Positions 26,770 to 35,595 of a stretch of DNA of 64,000 bases are shown here, piece after piece. The stretch spans positions 1 through 64,000 of the forward strand of contig CAZHTS010000015.1 in the NCBI GenBank assembly GCA_964535315.1. The letters run 5' to 3'. The position numbers and the translations under genes were made by a program. Position 1 is the stretch's first letter; every line of letters starts with the position of its first letter. The stretch is from CAZHTS01 sp964535315. Lineage in GTDB: Bacteria; Chloroflexota; Anaerolineae; Anaerolineales; Anaerolineaceae. The notes below the pieces were generated by a model. That model did no database searches. It saw nothing but the letters and a program-made list of their open reading frames with translations, and was not told the DNA's origin.

Positions 26770-29700
26770 TGTCTGCCAATGGGCTGGTGGCGGAGCCGGT
26801 CTGGAAGCAGTTCCTACACTTTGGCGAAGAACTGCTCAAACAAGCCACGACCGCCGCCCAGTGCCAACAGATTGTCGCCACGGTTACCGAAATGCTCGCT
26901 GCCCGCGCCAGTGTCTGGCTGGCCGAGCCGTTTTACCCCCTCCCAGGCGAGACCTCCCCCCCACCCTTACTTTCTGCGCAGGCCCCGGCCCACGTGCAGG
27001 CCGTGCTGGCCAGCCGTGACCTGGCTCGCGCCGCCCCCGAAAGCCTGGCCGTGCCGCTCATCAACCAGGAAAACCTGCTGGGCGTGTTGGCCGTAGAACG
27101 ACCCGGTGGGCCGGCCTTCACCCCCGCCGAAATCGACCTGCTGGACGGTCTCGCCGCCCACGCCGCCTCGGCCCTGCAAATCAATCGCCAGATCATCATC
27201 AAAAACTGGCGCTACGAACAACTCACCCTGGTGCGTTCGGTCAACGCCCAGATCGCCAACCTGCTCGATCTGGACGAACTCTGCCAGCAGGTCACCCACC
27301 TGATCCAGCACTCCTTTCATTACGATTACGTCGCCATTTTCACCACCGCCCCGCAGAACGGCGTTTTGCACTTTCGCGCCAGCGCCGGCAGACTGCACCC
27401 TTCCGGCCAACCGGTAGAGATCACCCCGCGCCTGGGCGAAGGCATTATCGGCCTGGTCGCCGAGCGCGGCGAAGAACACCTGGCGCGCGACGTCCACCGC
27501 GACCCGCACTACCATCCCAGCGACTACCTGCCCAACACCCAATCCGAAGTTGCCCTGCCGATCAAGGTCGAGCAGCGCATCCTGGGCGTGCTGGACGTAC
27601 AAAGCGCCCAACTCGAAGCCTTTCACGAAATCGACATGCTCGTCCTGCGCTCCCTGGCCGACACCATCGCCATCGCCGTCGAGAACGCCCGGCTATACAG
27701 CGACCTGCGCGACCGCGCCGAACAGATGTCGGCTGTAGTCGAGGTCAGTCACGCCCTGTCTTCCATCCTCGACCAGGATCAACTGCTGACCGAGATCGTC
27801 CAGAGCATCCACAAACGTTTCGGCTACCCCTTCGTACATCTTTTCACCGTTCACCCTGGCCGGCGCAAGATCATCTTCCAGGCCGGCAGCGGTGAACGCA
27901 GCCAGAGCATGCAGAAAATGGAGATCATGTACGACCTGGACGACCCGCGCGGCATCATCCCCTGGGTGGCGCGCAACGGTCAGGCCGTGCTTGCCAACGA
28001 CGTCAGCCAGGATACGCGCTACCGCCCTTCGGCCCTGCCGCCTTACGACATCCGCTCCGAGTTATGCGTGCCGCTCATGCTGGGCAACGGGGTACAGGGC
28101 ATCCTCGACCTGCAAAGCGACCAGTTGTACGCCTTCAACGCCGGCGACCGCACCCTGTTCGAGGCTCTCGGGGCGGGCATTGCCATCGCTCTGCGCAACG
28201 CCGCCCTGTACCGCACCGAAAAATGGCGTCGTCAGGTAGCCGACAGCTTCCGGGACGTGGCCTATCTGCTTTCGAGCAATACCGCCGTCGAAACTCTGCT
28301 CGCCTCCGTGCTCGACCAGCTTGAACGCAACCTGCCCTGCGAGGCGGCCGCCATCTGGCTGCTCGAAGAAGACACTCAGGGCCAGCGCCGCCTGCAACTG
28401 GCCGTCGTACGCCACCTGCCCCCCGAGGCGCTACTTCAGGCGTTGGAACGCAACCAGACCGTGCGCGCCTGGCTCGACCAGGCGATGCAATACGAACACC
28501 CTACCATCCGCCAGCCAGGCGACCCCTACGGCCCGCTCGGCGCGGCGCTGCAATTCCCCGCCAATTATTCTTCCATCGCTGCGCCGCTTTCGGCCGGCGG
28601 GCAGACGTTGGGCGTGATCACCCTGGCCCACCACAGCCCGGGGCGCTACGGCAGCGAGGCCAGCACCATGGCTGCGACCTTCGCCAGTTACGCCGCCGTC
28701 GCCATCCAGAACGCCGGCCTGTACTCCCAGGCCCAGGAGCAGGCCTGGGTCTCCACCGTCCTGCTCCAGGTGGCCGAGGCCACCCAGGCCATCGATACCC
28801 TCGATGAACTGCTCGCCACGATGACCCGTCTCACCCCGCTGTTGGTGGGCATCAAGAAAAGCGCCATTTTCCTGTGGGAAGACAGCCTGCAAACCTTCGA
28901 GCTCAAATCGTGGTACGGGCTGGATCTGCCGGTGGAACAGCGCCTCTTTGCACCGCAGGCCGTACCCGCCCTGGCGCAACTTCAAGCCACCCGGTCCACC
29001 ATCTTCGTGCAAGACGCCGCCCGCGAACTGGATCTACCCGCCGCCGCCATGGCCTCGCGGGATAGCACGCTGGTCATCCTGCCATTGTTGACCCGCGGCG
29101 AAATCCTCGGCGCCTTCCTGGTGGCGCACCAGGCCTCGCGCACCAGCGGCGCCCAACCCTTCGACCACAAGACGCTCTCCATTCTGCAAGGCATCGCCCA
29201 CCAGACGGCCGTCGCCATCGAAAACGTGCGCCTGCTCGACGCCCGCCAGGAAGAGGCCTACGTCACCGCTGTACTGTTACAGGTCGCCCAGGCAGTCGTC
29301 AGCCAGAACAATCTGAACGACATCCTCGATACCATCATCCATCTCGTCCCCATCCTGGTCGGCGTGGAAGTATGCATCATCTATCTGTGGAACGAGCAAC
29401 AACGCAGCTTTGCCCCCGCTCAGGTGTACACCGGCTCACGCCAACAAGAAAACGAACTGCTGACCTGCTGTTACGAGGCCGGCGAATTTGCCCTACTGGA
29501 TGCCGTCCGCAAACAGGACAGCCCGCTGGTATGTACGTTGCCCAACAGCGACCTGCCCCCCGCCGCCTGGAGCGGTCTGCCCTGCACGCCGGTCAGCAAC
29601 GAATTGAACCCGCCCGGCGCCGCCGCAGAAAAACTGCTGGCCGGCTTTCCTCTTTCGGTCAAAGGCCAGTTTTACGGCGTCTTGCTGGCCAAGGAAACCG

Positions 29701-30548
29701 GCGCCAGCGTCGCCCTGCGTGAGAAACGCATGGAAATCATCACCGGCATCGCCCAACAGGTGGCGCTTGCCATCCAGAACGAGCGCATGCAGCAAGAAAT
29801 GGTCGAGCGCGAGCGCATCGAGCGCGAATTCCAACTGGCCCGCCAGATCCAGCAGACTTTTCTGCCCAGCCAGCTGCCTGCCCTGAGCGGCTGGCAACTG
29901 GACGCCAGCTGGCAGACCGCCCGCCAGGTAGGCGGTGATTTTTACGACATCTTCGCCCTGGACGAAGACCTCATCGGGCTGGTCATCGCCGACGTCTCCG
30001 ACAAAGGCCTGCCCGCCGCCCTCTACATGACCGTCACCCGCACCCTGCTGCGCGCCAACGCCCCAAAAGTGCTCTCGCCCGCCGCCGTGCTGGAGCGCGT
30101 CAACACCCTGCTGATGCCGGACAGCCAGAACAACATGTTCATCACCACGGTATACGCCATCCTCGACCTGCAAGCCGGCCAACTGCGTTATGCCAACGCC
30201 GGGCACAACCGCCCCTTGCTGCGCCGCGCCGGCGGTCGGGTGGAAGTGCTGCCCAAAGGCGGCATCGCCCTGGGCATTCTGGAGGAGATCCATCTCGTCG
30301 ATCACGAGGTGCCCATCGCCCCTGGCGACACGTTGCTGCTGTATACCGATGGCGTCACCGAGTGCTTCTCGGCCAGCGAAGAAGGCTTTGGTGAGCAGCG
30401 GCTGCATGCCGTCCTGGAACAGGAGGGAGATGGCGACGTCCCCGCCTTGCTTGCTGCCATCACCCAGGCGTTGCAAACCTTCCGCCAGGGCGCACAACCC
30501 TCCGACGACGTCACCCTGTTGGCCCTGCGCCGCCTGGAAGGAGAATAG
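26769..30548 (+). CDS. Multi-GAF SpoIIE-type phosphatase (RsbU-like)
   Basis: 1259 residues. From the N-terminus there are about six GAF-type repeats (roughly 20-145, 150-310, 330-480, 490-655, 665-825, 830-1000), recognisable by recurring FA-A-IAIENARLY-type helices such as LADTIAIAVENARLY and AVAIQNAGLYSQAQEQAW. A coiled coil (EMVERERIEREFQLARQIQQ) leads to the PP2C/SpoIIE domain with VGGDFYDIF, VIADVSDKGLPAALYM, NAGHNRPLL, LLYTDGVTE and DDVTLLAL. It would dephosphorylate the STAS protein in response to several small-molecule or redox signals. No membrane segment is seen. ATG overlaps the RsbW stop (TGATG). Confidence 0.93.
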   Translation: MSANGLVAEPVWKQFLHFGEELLKQATTAAQCQQIVATVTEMLAARASVWLAEPFYPLPGETSPPPLLSAQAPAHVQAVLASRDLARAAPESLAVPLINQENLLGVLAVERPGGPAFTPAEIDLLDGLAAHAASALQINRQIIIKNWRYEQLTLVRSVNAQIANLLDLDELCQQVTHLIQHSFHYDYVAIFTTAPQNGVLHFRASAGRLHPSGQPVEITPRLGEGIIGLVAERGEEHLARDVHRDPHYHPSDYLPNTQSEVALPIKVEQRILGVLDVQSAQLEAFHEIDMLVLRSLADTIAIAVENARLYSDLRDRAEQMSAVVEVSHALSSILDQDQLLTEIVQSIHKRFGYPFVHLFTVHPGRRKIIFQAGSGERSQSMQKMEIMYDLDDPRGIIPWVARNGQAVLANDVSQDTRYRPSALPPYDIRSELCVPLMLGNGVQGILDLQSDQLYAFNAGDRTLFEALGAGIAIALRNAALYRTEKWRRQVADSFRDVAYLLSSNTAVETLLASVLDQLERNLPCEAAAIWLLEEDTQGQRRLQLAVVRHLPPEALLQALERNQTVRAWLDQAMQYEHPTIRQPGDPYGPLGAALQFPANYSSIAAPLSAGGQTLGVITLAHHSPGRYGSEASTMAATFASYAAVAIQNAGLYSQAQEQAWVSTVLLQVAEATQAIDTLDELLATMTRLTPLLVGIKKSAIFLWEDSLQTFELKSWYGLDLPVEQRLFAPQAVPALAQLQATRSTIFVQDAARELDLPAAAMASRDSTLVILPLLTRGEILGAFLVAHQASRTSGAQPFDHKTLSILQGIAHQTAVAIENVRLLDARQEEAYVTAVLLQVAQAVVSQNNLNDILDTIIHLVPILVGVEVCIIYLWNEQQRSFAPAQVYTGSRQQENELLTCCYEAGEFALLDAVRKQDSPLVCTLPNSDLPPAAWSGLPCTPVSNELNPPGAAAEKLLAGFPLSVKGQFYGVLLAKETGASVALREKRMEIITGIAQQVALAIQNERMQQEMVERERIEREFQLARQIQQTFLPSQLPALSGWQLDASWQTARQVGGDFYDIFALDEDLIGLVIADVSDKGLPAALYMTVTRTLLRANAPKVLSPAAVLERVNTLLMPDSQNNMFITTVYAILDLQAGQLRYANAGHNRPLLRRAGGRVEVLPKGGIALGILEEIHLVDHEVPIAPGDTLLLYTDGVTECFSASEEGFGEQRLHAVLEQEGDGDVPALLAAITQALQTFRQGAQPSDDVTLLALRRLEGE

Positions 30549-30565
30549 CGTCAGGAGATGCGCGC

Positions 30566-30940
30566 CTATTTGGCGAAGAACAACGCCTGCCAGACCTGCC
30601 AGTTTTGGTAAGGGTGGGGGGTAGGGGTGGGAATTGCGTAAGGCGTGGGGGTCACTTTCGCCGCCAGCGGCACCACCGCATGATCGTCCGGCTGGGACAT
30701 ATGGCCGACCTCACGCGCCCACTCAATCACCGCCGCATCCGAGGTGGCGTAGGCAATCCTGGTATCCAACGCCTGGCGGGTAACCTCCAGTTCGTACACC
30801 CGGGTGCGCATCTGGTCGCGTTGGGCGCTCAAACGAAAAACATCCGTCAGCCGGCTGTTCAGATCGACCATCATCAAAATCACGACGACCAGCGCCGCAA
30901 CGCCCAGGAACCATTTCTTGTTTGCCTTGAGGATTTCCAT
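30566..30940 (-). CDS. FtsB/DivIC-like septum formation initiator protein
   Basis: 124 residues: short cytosolic N-terminus (MEILKANKKW), one membrane helix (about 11-28), a coiled coil (LTDVFRLSAQRDQMRTRVYELE...) and a conserved-looking EWAREVGHMSQPDDHAVVPL, which corresponds to the A-R-E-x-G-x-x-x-x-x-E region of FtsB/DivIC, then a Pro/Thr-rich tail ending WQALFF. A further upstream in-frame Met (30976) would add 12 residues. Probable cell-division protein; remote match only. Confidence 0.7.
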   Translation of the reverse strand: MEILKANKKWFLGVAALVVVILMMVDLNSRLTDVFRLSAQRDQMRTRVYELEVTRQALDTRIAYATSDAAVIEWAREVGHMSQPDDHAVVPLAAKVTPTPYAIPTPTPHPYQNWQVWQALFFAK

Positions 30941-31001
30941 GCCTTTAATCTTACTCCATAAATCCCGCGGATGCAATTACCGTGCCGGGGCGCTTAAACA
31001 C

Positions 31002-31025
31002 AATACCCCCGTTACCGGGGGTATT
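31002..31025 (-). terminator. Terminator of tRNA-Leu
   Basis: AATACCCCC (31002-31010) pairs with GGGGGTATT (31017-31025) around a 6-nt loop, just downstream of the tRNA on the minus strand, followed by TGTGTTT. Confidence 0.75.
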
Positions 31026-31029
31026 CTAG

Positions 31030-31113
<84 letters not shown>

Positions 31114-31131
31114 TTACTGTTTACAGCGCTT

Positions 31132-31159
31132 ATTTTATCCCAAATCCTGATTTTGTCAA
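31132..31159 (-). promoter_or_regulatory. Promoter of tRNA-Leu
   Basis: Minus strand: -35 TTGACA (31159-31154), 16-bp spacer, -10 TAAAAT (31137-31132), 18 bp before the mature tRNA 5' end. Confidence 0.8.
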
Positions 31160-31215
31160 TCTTTTGGGGAAAATTCCTTTTCAATCTCTTCTCGACCGAA
31201 TTGCCCCAGGCAAAA

Positions 31216-31246
31216 TTGATCCAGCGCACTCCACCCATGCTATAAT
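31216..31246 (+). promoter_or_regulatory. Promoter of the membrane GAF/kinase-like gene
   Basis: TTGATC (31216-31221), 19-bp spacer, TATAAT (31241-31246). A start near 31253 would leave a short leader holding the GGGAGG site before the ATG at 31266. Confidence 0.5.
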
Positions 31247-31265
31247 TTTGATGGGAGGGCTGCCG

Positions 31266-33647
31266 ATGGGTAACTTTTTTACACAACTGTTCGAGTTGAT
31301 CACCACCGCGCCGGGTAACCTGATCTACCACCTCACGCTGTCCGTCTCCATCCTGGCTGCCATACAGGCCATCCTGATTGGCAAGCGCTCCAGCAGTTAT
31401 CGCTACAGCAGACGAATGCTGTTGGGCTTTGGGCTGCTCCTGCTCGGTCAGATCGTCTTGTTTATTAGCAGCAGCCTGGTATGGCAGGGCGTTTCCAACC
31501 CGCACACTTTCCTCCCGCCGCTCGACCGCGCCGTGCTCACCTTCAGCCTGATCTGGCTCGTCTGGTTGTGGGTCACCCCTGAACCCTCGCGTTTATTTGA
31601 TGGCCTCACCGGCCTGCTCAACCTGTGTATCGTACTGCTCTTCTTCTTTAGCCTCGCCAGTTGGAGCGGCAGCGACCCAACCAGCGCCTTCAACCGCACC
31701 TGGTTGGACTGGGTGTGGGGTGTTCTCTCGCTCGCCATCCTCCTGGCCGGCATCCTCCTGCTCTCCACCCTGCGCCCCGACGGCTGGGGAATCGGATTGA
31801 GCATCTTGCTCGTCCTCCTGCTCGGGTATGCGGCCCACCTGCTGTGGTCGTCCACCGCCGAAAACTTTGCCGCCGCCGTGCGCCTGGCGCAACTGTGCAC
31901 CTTCCCACTCCTCCCCACCCTGGCCCAACGCCTCGGCGCGGCCGCGGCCCGTCCGGCGCCGGCGCCTGCCCCGGCCCGTCGCAGCGTCCCGGAAGAGCCA
32001 AACCCCAACCAGCGGTATAGCGCCGACCCGCGCGCCTTTCATGCCTGGTTGCAACTGGCCGCCCTCAGCGAGCCCGAAAAGGTCAAGGACGCCCTGGCCC
32101 GCGCCATCGCACAGACCATGCTGGCCGATATGTGCCTGGTCGTCTCGGCGCCCAACCGCAACGGGGAGATGATCGTCCAGGCTGGCTACGACCTGGTGCG
32201 CGAAGAAAATTTGCCCGGCGGCATCATCGATACCGACAAGGCCCCCACCCTGGCCAACGCCATCCAGCGCGGCCGCCCGCTGCGACTGTCCAGCGATAAC
32301 AAAACCAGCCCGGACCTGATGGCCGTGGCCCGTTTCCTCGGTCTGGAAACCGCCGGCAACCTGTTGTCCGTGCCCATCGCCGGCACCCGTTCGCCGTGGG
32401 GCGCCATCCTCTTCCTCTCACCCTATTCTGACCGTACCTGGTCGACCGAAGAACAGGCCTTCTTGCTCACCTCTACCGAGAGCATGATGCAAATCCTCAT
32501 GCGCGTCATCCCGCACCCCGGTTTTGACAGCGACCCCCAGGCTCTGCAAGAAGAATTGGAAAAAGCCCAGAAACAACTGGCCGAACTACAACAGGAACAG
32601 AAGACGCTGCTCGATGAGATGGCCCAACTGCGCGAGGCCGCCGCCAGTCAGCCAAACACCTCCGAAATCGAAGCGCTGCTGGCCGTCCAACAGGAAGCGC
32701 AGGAAACCATCGCCAACCTCCAGGCCGAAAACGAGCAGCTGCGCCAGGGGCAGCTTGGCAGCGGCGGTAAAAGCGGCGCTTCCTACAACCACGTCAAACA
32801 GCTCGAAAAAGAAATGCGCCTCTCGCTGCAAGAGGTCGCCCGCCTGCAAAACTCCCTGGCGGCGGCCAACATTCAGATTCTCGAACTGCAAAACGCCGCC
32901 AATCAGGCGGTCAACGTCAAAGAAGAACGCGAGGTGGTGGCTTCCATCGCGCAGGAACTGCGCCAGCCGCTTTCCTCCATTCTGGGCTACACCGACCTGC
33001 TGCTGGCCGAATCGGCCGGCATTCTCGGCGCCCTGCAGCGCAAATTCCTCGAACGGGTTAAATCCTCCACCGAGCGCATGCGCGCCCTGTTGGACGACCT
33101 CGTTCAGGTCACCTCGCTGCAAAGCGGGCAAATTAAACTCAGCCCACAATCCGTCCATCTGGGGGCGCTCATCGACCAGGCCATCAGCGATACCAGCGCC
33201 CAACTGCGCGAGAAGAACATCACCCTGCGCGTCGAATTACCCGAGGAAATGCCCTCGCTGATCGCCGATCACGACGCCATGCAGCAAATCATCGTCCAAC
33301 TGCTGCAAAACGCCGGCGCCGCCACCCCCAACGACGGCACCATCTTCCTCAGCGCCCACATCCAGCAGCAGGAACAACGCCCCTACGTCTTGCTGCAATT
33401 CACCGACAGCGGCGGCGGCATTCCACCCGAAGAACTGCAACGGGTCTTCTCGCGCCGCTATCGCGCCGAAAACGCCCTCATCCAGGGCGTCGGCGATACC
33501 GGCGTTGGGTTGTCGATTGCCAAGACCCTGGTCGAAGCGCACAACGGGCACATCTGGGTCGAAAGCGAATCGGGCAAAGGCGCCACCTTTAGCATCCGCC
33601 TGCCCATCCGCCACGAAGAACGCCCGGCCGACGAAGAAGACGAATGA
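31266..33647 (+). CDS. Membrane GAF sensor with degenerate histidine-kinase module (no phospho-acceptor His)
   Basis: 793 residues from the ATG at 31266 (GGGAGG seven bases upstream). Six to seven membrane helices fill residues 15-215. A GAF-like domain follows (about 260-410), then a long coiled coil (about 425-545), a DHp-like helix and an ATPase domain with LLQNAGAA, DSGGGIPPEEL, FSRRYR and GDTGVGLSIAKTLVEAHNG. The DHp H-box reads AQELRQPLSSILGY: codon CAG gives Gln563 where the phospho-acceptor His is expected. It may therefore act without autophosphorylation, for example as a partner of another kinase. Overlaps the LysM gene by 4 bp. Confidence 0.88.
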   Translation: MGNFFTQLFELITTAPGNLIYHLTLSVSILAAIQAILIGKRSSSYRYSRRMLLGFGLLLLGQIVLFISSSLVWQGVSNPHTFLPPLDRAVLTFSLIWLVWLWVTPEPSRLFDGLTGLLNLCIVLLFFFSLASWSGSDPTSAFNRTWLDWVWGVLSLAILLAGILLLSTLRPDGWGIGLSILLVLLLGYAAHLLWSSTAENFAAAVRLAQLCTFPLLPTLAQRLGAAAARPAPAPAPARRSVPEEPNPNQRYSADPRAFHAWLQLAALSEPEKVKDALARAIAQTMLADMCLVVSAPNRNGEMIVQAGYDLVREENLPGGIIDTDKAPTLANAIQRGRPLRLSSDNKTSPDLMAVARFLGLETAGNLLSVPIAGTRSPWGAILFLSPYSDRTWSTEEQAFLLTSTESMMQILMRVIPHPGFDSDPQALQEELEKAQKQLAELQQEQKTLLDEMAQLREAAASQPNTSEIEALLAVQQEAQETIANLQAENEQLRQGQLGSGGKSGASYNHVKQLEKEMRLSLQEVARLQNSLAAANIQILELQNAANQAVNVKEEREVVASIAQELRQPLSSILGYTDLLLAESAGILGALQRKFLERVKSSTERMRALLDDLVQVTSLQSGQIKLSPQSVHLGALIDQAISDTSAQLREKNITLRVELPEEMPSLIADHDAMQQIIVQLLQNAGAATPNDGTIFLSAHIQQQEQRPYVLLQFTDSGGGIPPEELQRVFSRRYRAENALIQGVGDTGVGLSIAKTLVEAHNGHIWVESESGKGATFSIRLPIRHEERPADEEDE

Positions 33648-34528
33648 GCCCATTGCGTACCTTTCTGAACGGGCTCGCCAGTGTGGCGTTCACCAGCCTG
33701 ATTGTGCTGGGCTCGCTATCGCTGGCTTTTGCCGAGGGGGCGGCCCCGGTCACGGCTACCCCTGTAACCGGGCCTACCCAGGCCAACGCCTCGCCCTCTC
33801 GCCCGGTCAGTACGAATTCCGCCCGGCAGAAGCCGACCGCCGTGCATCTACCCACCGTCACCCCGCTGCCCTTCTGCCAGCCCCCCGCCGGCTGGACGGC
33901 GTATACCGTCCCCGTTCAGGACACCCTGCCCAGTCTGGCTGCTCAGCTCCAGACCGAACCGGAAAAATTGCGCCAGGCAAACTGTCTGGTAAGCGATGTG
34001 CTGCTGCCCGGCTCGCTGCTGTACATCCCCCCCTCCCTGCCCACCCCCGTCCAGATCCCTTCGCCCACCTTCATCCCGTGCGGCCCGCCGCCCGGCTGGG
34101 TGCTCTATCTGGTGCAGCCCGGCGACAACTTCTACCAGCTCAGCCTGGCGACCAACTCCCCCATCTACGAAATCCTGCGCGCCAACTGCCGCCTCGGCAA
34201 CATTCACTTGCAGGCCGGCGAGCAAATCTGGATGCCGTTCGTCCCGGTCTATACCCCCTATCCCACCTACATTCCACCCACGGCGACCGTTACCATCGAA
34301 ATTCCTACCCCCACCGATACCGCTACGCTGCCCACCCCTCAGCCTACCGAACCGCAGCCCACCGCGACCGTCACGCTGGAACCCACCGCGGAATTCACCG
34401 CCAGCCCAACGGTCACCTGGCAATGGGAACCCACCAGCGAATCCTCGGGGCAGGGCATGTCCGAACCGACCAGCAGCCTCTCCAACCCCAACGGCTCCGG
34501 GCTGCCGGGCAGTACGCCGCTGCCCTGA
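33644..34528 (+). CDS. Secreted LysM-type protein with two LysM-like repeats
   Basis: 294 residues. N-terminal signal sequence (hydrophobic stretch about 10-30 ending SLAFAEG), Thr/Pro-rich spacer, then two LysM-like repeats: GWTAYTVPVQDTLPSLAAQL (about 85-130) and GWVLYLVQPGDNFYQLSLAT (about 150-195), each with a following Cys-containing RANC/RQANC motif. The C-terminal 90 residues are Pro/Thr/Ser-rich and low in complexity. Probably binds peptidoglycan or other glycan outside the membrane. Translationally coupled (ATGA) to the sensor gene. Confidence 0.85.
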   Translation: MSPLRTFLNGLASVAFTSLIVLGSLSLAFAEGAAPVTATPVTGPTQANASPSRPVSTNSARQKPTAVHLPTVTPLPFCQPPAGWTAYTVPVQDTLPSLAAQLQTEPEKLRQANCLVSDVLLPGSLLYIPPSLPTPVQIPSPTFIPCGPPPGWVLYLVQPGDNFYQLSLATNSPIYEILRANCRLGNIHLQAGEQIWMPFVPVYTPYPTYIPPTATVTIEIPTPTDTATLPTPQPTEPQPTATVTLEPTAEFTASPTVTWQWEPTSESSGQGMSEPTSSLSNPNGSGLPGSTPLP

Positions 34529-34560
34529 AATCGGCGAAGGCTACAGGGTCTTGACAGCGG

Positions 34561-34588
34561 GGCGCAAAACGTTTTTGCGCCTTTCTTT
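34561..34588 (+). terminator. Terminator after the LysM gene
   Basis: GGCGCAAAA (34561-34569) pairs with TTTTGCGCC (34573-34581), followed by TTTCTTT. Confidence 0.75.
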
Positions 34589-34602
34589 GATTGCAAAGCG
34601 GA

Positions 34603-34631
34603 TTGACAGACGCGGTTGAATCGGGTACACT
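34603..34631 (+). promoter_or_regulatory. Consensus promoter of the recombinase-like gene
   Basis: -35 TTGACA (34603-34608), exactly 17-bp spacer, -10 TACACT (34626-34631), 43 bp before the ATG. Confidence 0.8.
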
Positions 34632-34674
34632 GAAATCAGTTAAGCTACACGCAAATTCGTTCAGGAGGATGTGT

Positions 34675-35595
34675 ATGACCCCCGAAATCACTCCGTCAAC
34701 CGCTCATATCACCCCCGACACCCCGCTCATCCCTGCCATTCAGGCCTGGCGCGTCTTTCTCGAGGATCAGGGCCGTTCCCCTTACACCATCAAGGCTTTT
34801 CTCGGCGACATCCAACTGCTGGTAAATTACCTGCCTGCCGCACACACCATCGGGCAGGTCTCCACCACCGAACTGAATAATTTCCTCAAATGGCTGCTCG
34901 ACGAGCGCGGCGTGCCCTGTAGCCCCAAAAGCTACGCCCGGCGCATCACCACCATCAAGGCCTTCTTCCGCTGGCTGAACCAATACGGCGTCCTCATCAC
35001 CGACCCCGCCGAAAAGGTCGTGCAGCAATCCGCCATCAGTCCCTTACAGGTCGTCCTCACCGCCGCCGAACAGCAGCGCGTCCTGGATATCGCCAACCTG
35101 CACAAGTTCAGTCAGAAACCCGACGCCCGCCCTGCCGCCCTGCTCGAACTGCTGCTGGCCACCGGCGTCAAGAAAGGCGAGTGCCTGGCGCTGACCCTCA
35201 ACCACGTCGACCTGGAAGCACCCAACGGCCCGCAGCTTTTCGTCCGCTACGCCAGCCCCAACAACCGTTACAAAGAACGCAAAATCGCCCTGCCCGAAGC
35301 CTGGGGCGCCACCTATCAGAGCTACCTCAACCAGTATCAGCCCACCGACCGCATCTTCCCCTGGTCGCAGCGCCGCCTGGAGTACATTCTTGAGGATATC
35401 GGCAAAGAAGCGCTGCTCGACAAACATCTCTCGTTTGATATGTGCCGCTGGACGTGCGCCCTGAACGACTGGCAGGCAGGTATGGAAAGCGAAAAATTGC
35501 GCCAAAAACTGGGCATTTCCAAAATTCAATGGCGCGAGATCAGTCTCAAATTGCGCCAGTTGAACGCTCAGGCCAATCTTGCCTCTCCAGCCTGA
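34675..35595 (+). CDS. Tyrosine-recombinase-like protein lacking catalytic residues
   Basis: 306 residues from the ATG at 34675 (AGGAGG six bases upstream). An N-terminal SAM-like core-binding domain (about 15-105, SPYTIKAFLGDIQLLVNYL) is followed by a lambda-integrase-type domain. The Arg I motif TGLRxSE reads TGVKKGE (Lys166), the HxxR motif reads DMCR, and the region after it contains no Tyr at all (ISKIQWREI in place of the nucleophile segment). It probably binds DNA without cutting, or is a decaying integrase; the open frame and strong promoter favour a functional protein. Its 3' end overlaps convergent tilS by 50 bp. Confidence 0.8.
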   Translation: MTPEITPSTAHITPDTPLIPAIQAWRVFLEDQGRSPYTIKAFLGDIQLLVNYLPAAHTIGQVSTTELNNFLKWLLDERGVPCSPKSYARRITTIKAFFRWLNQYGVLITDPAEKVVQQSAISPLQVVLTAAEQQRVLDIANLHKFSQKPDARPAALLELLLATGVKKGECLALTLNHVDLEAPNGPQLFVRYASPNNRYKERKIALPEAWGATYQSYLNQYQPTDRIFPWSQRRLEYILEDIGKEALLDKHLSFDMCRWTCALNDWQAGMESEKLRQKLGISKIQWREISLKLRQLNAQANLASPA

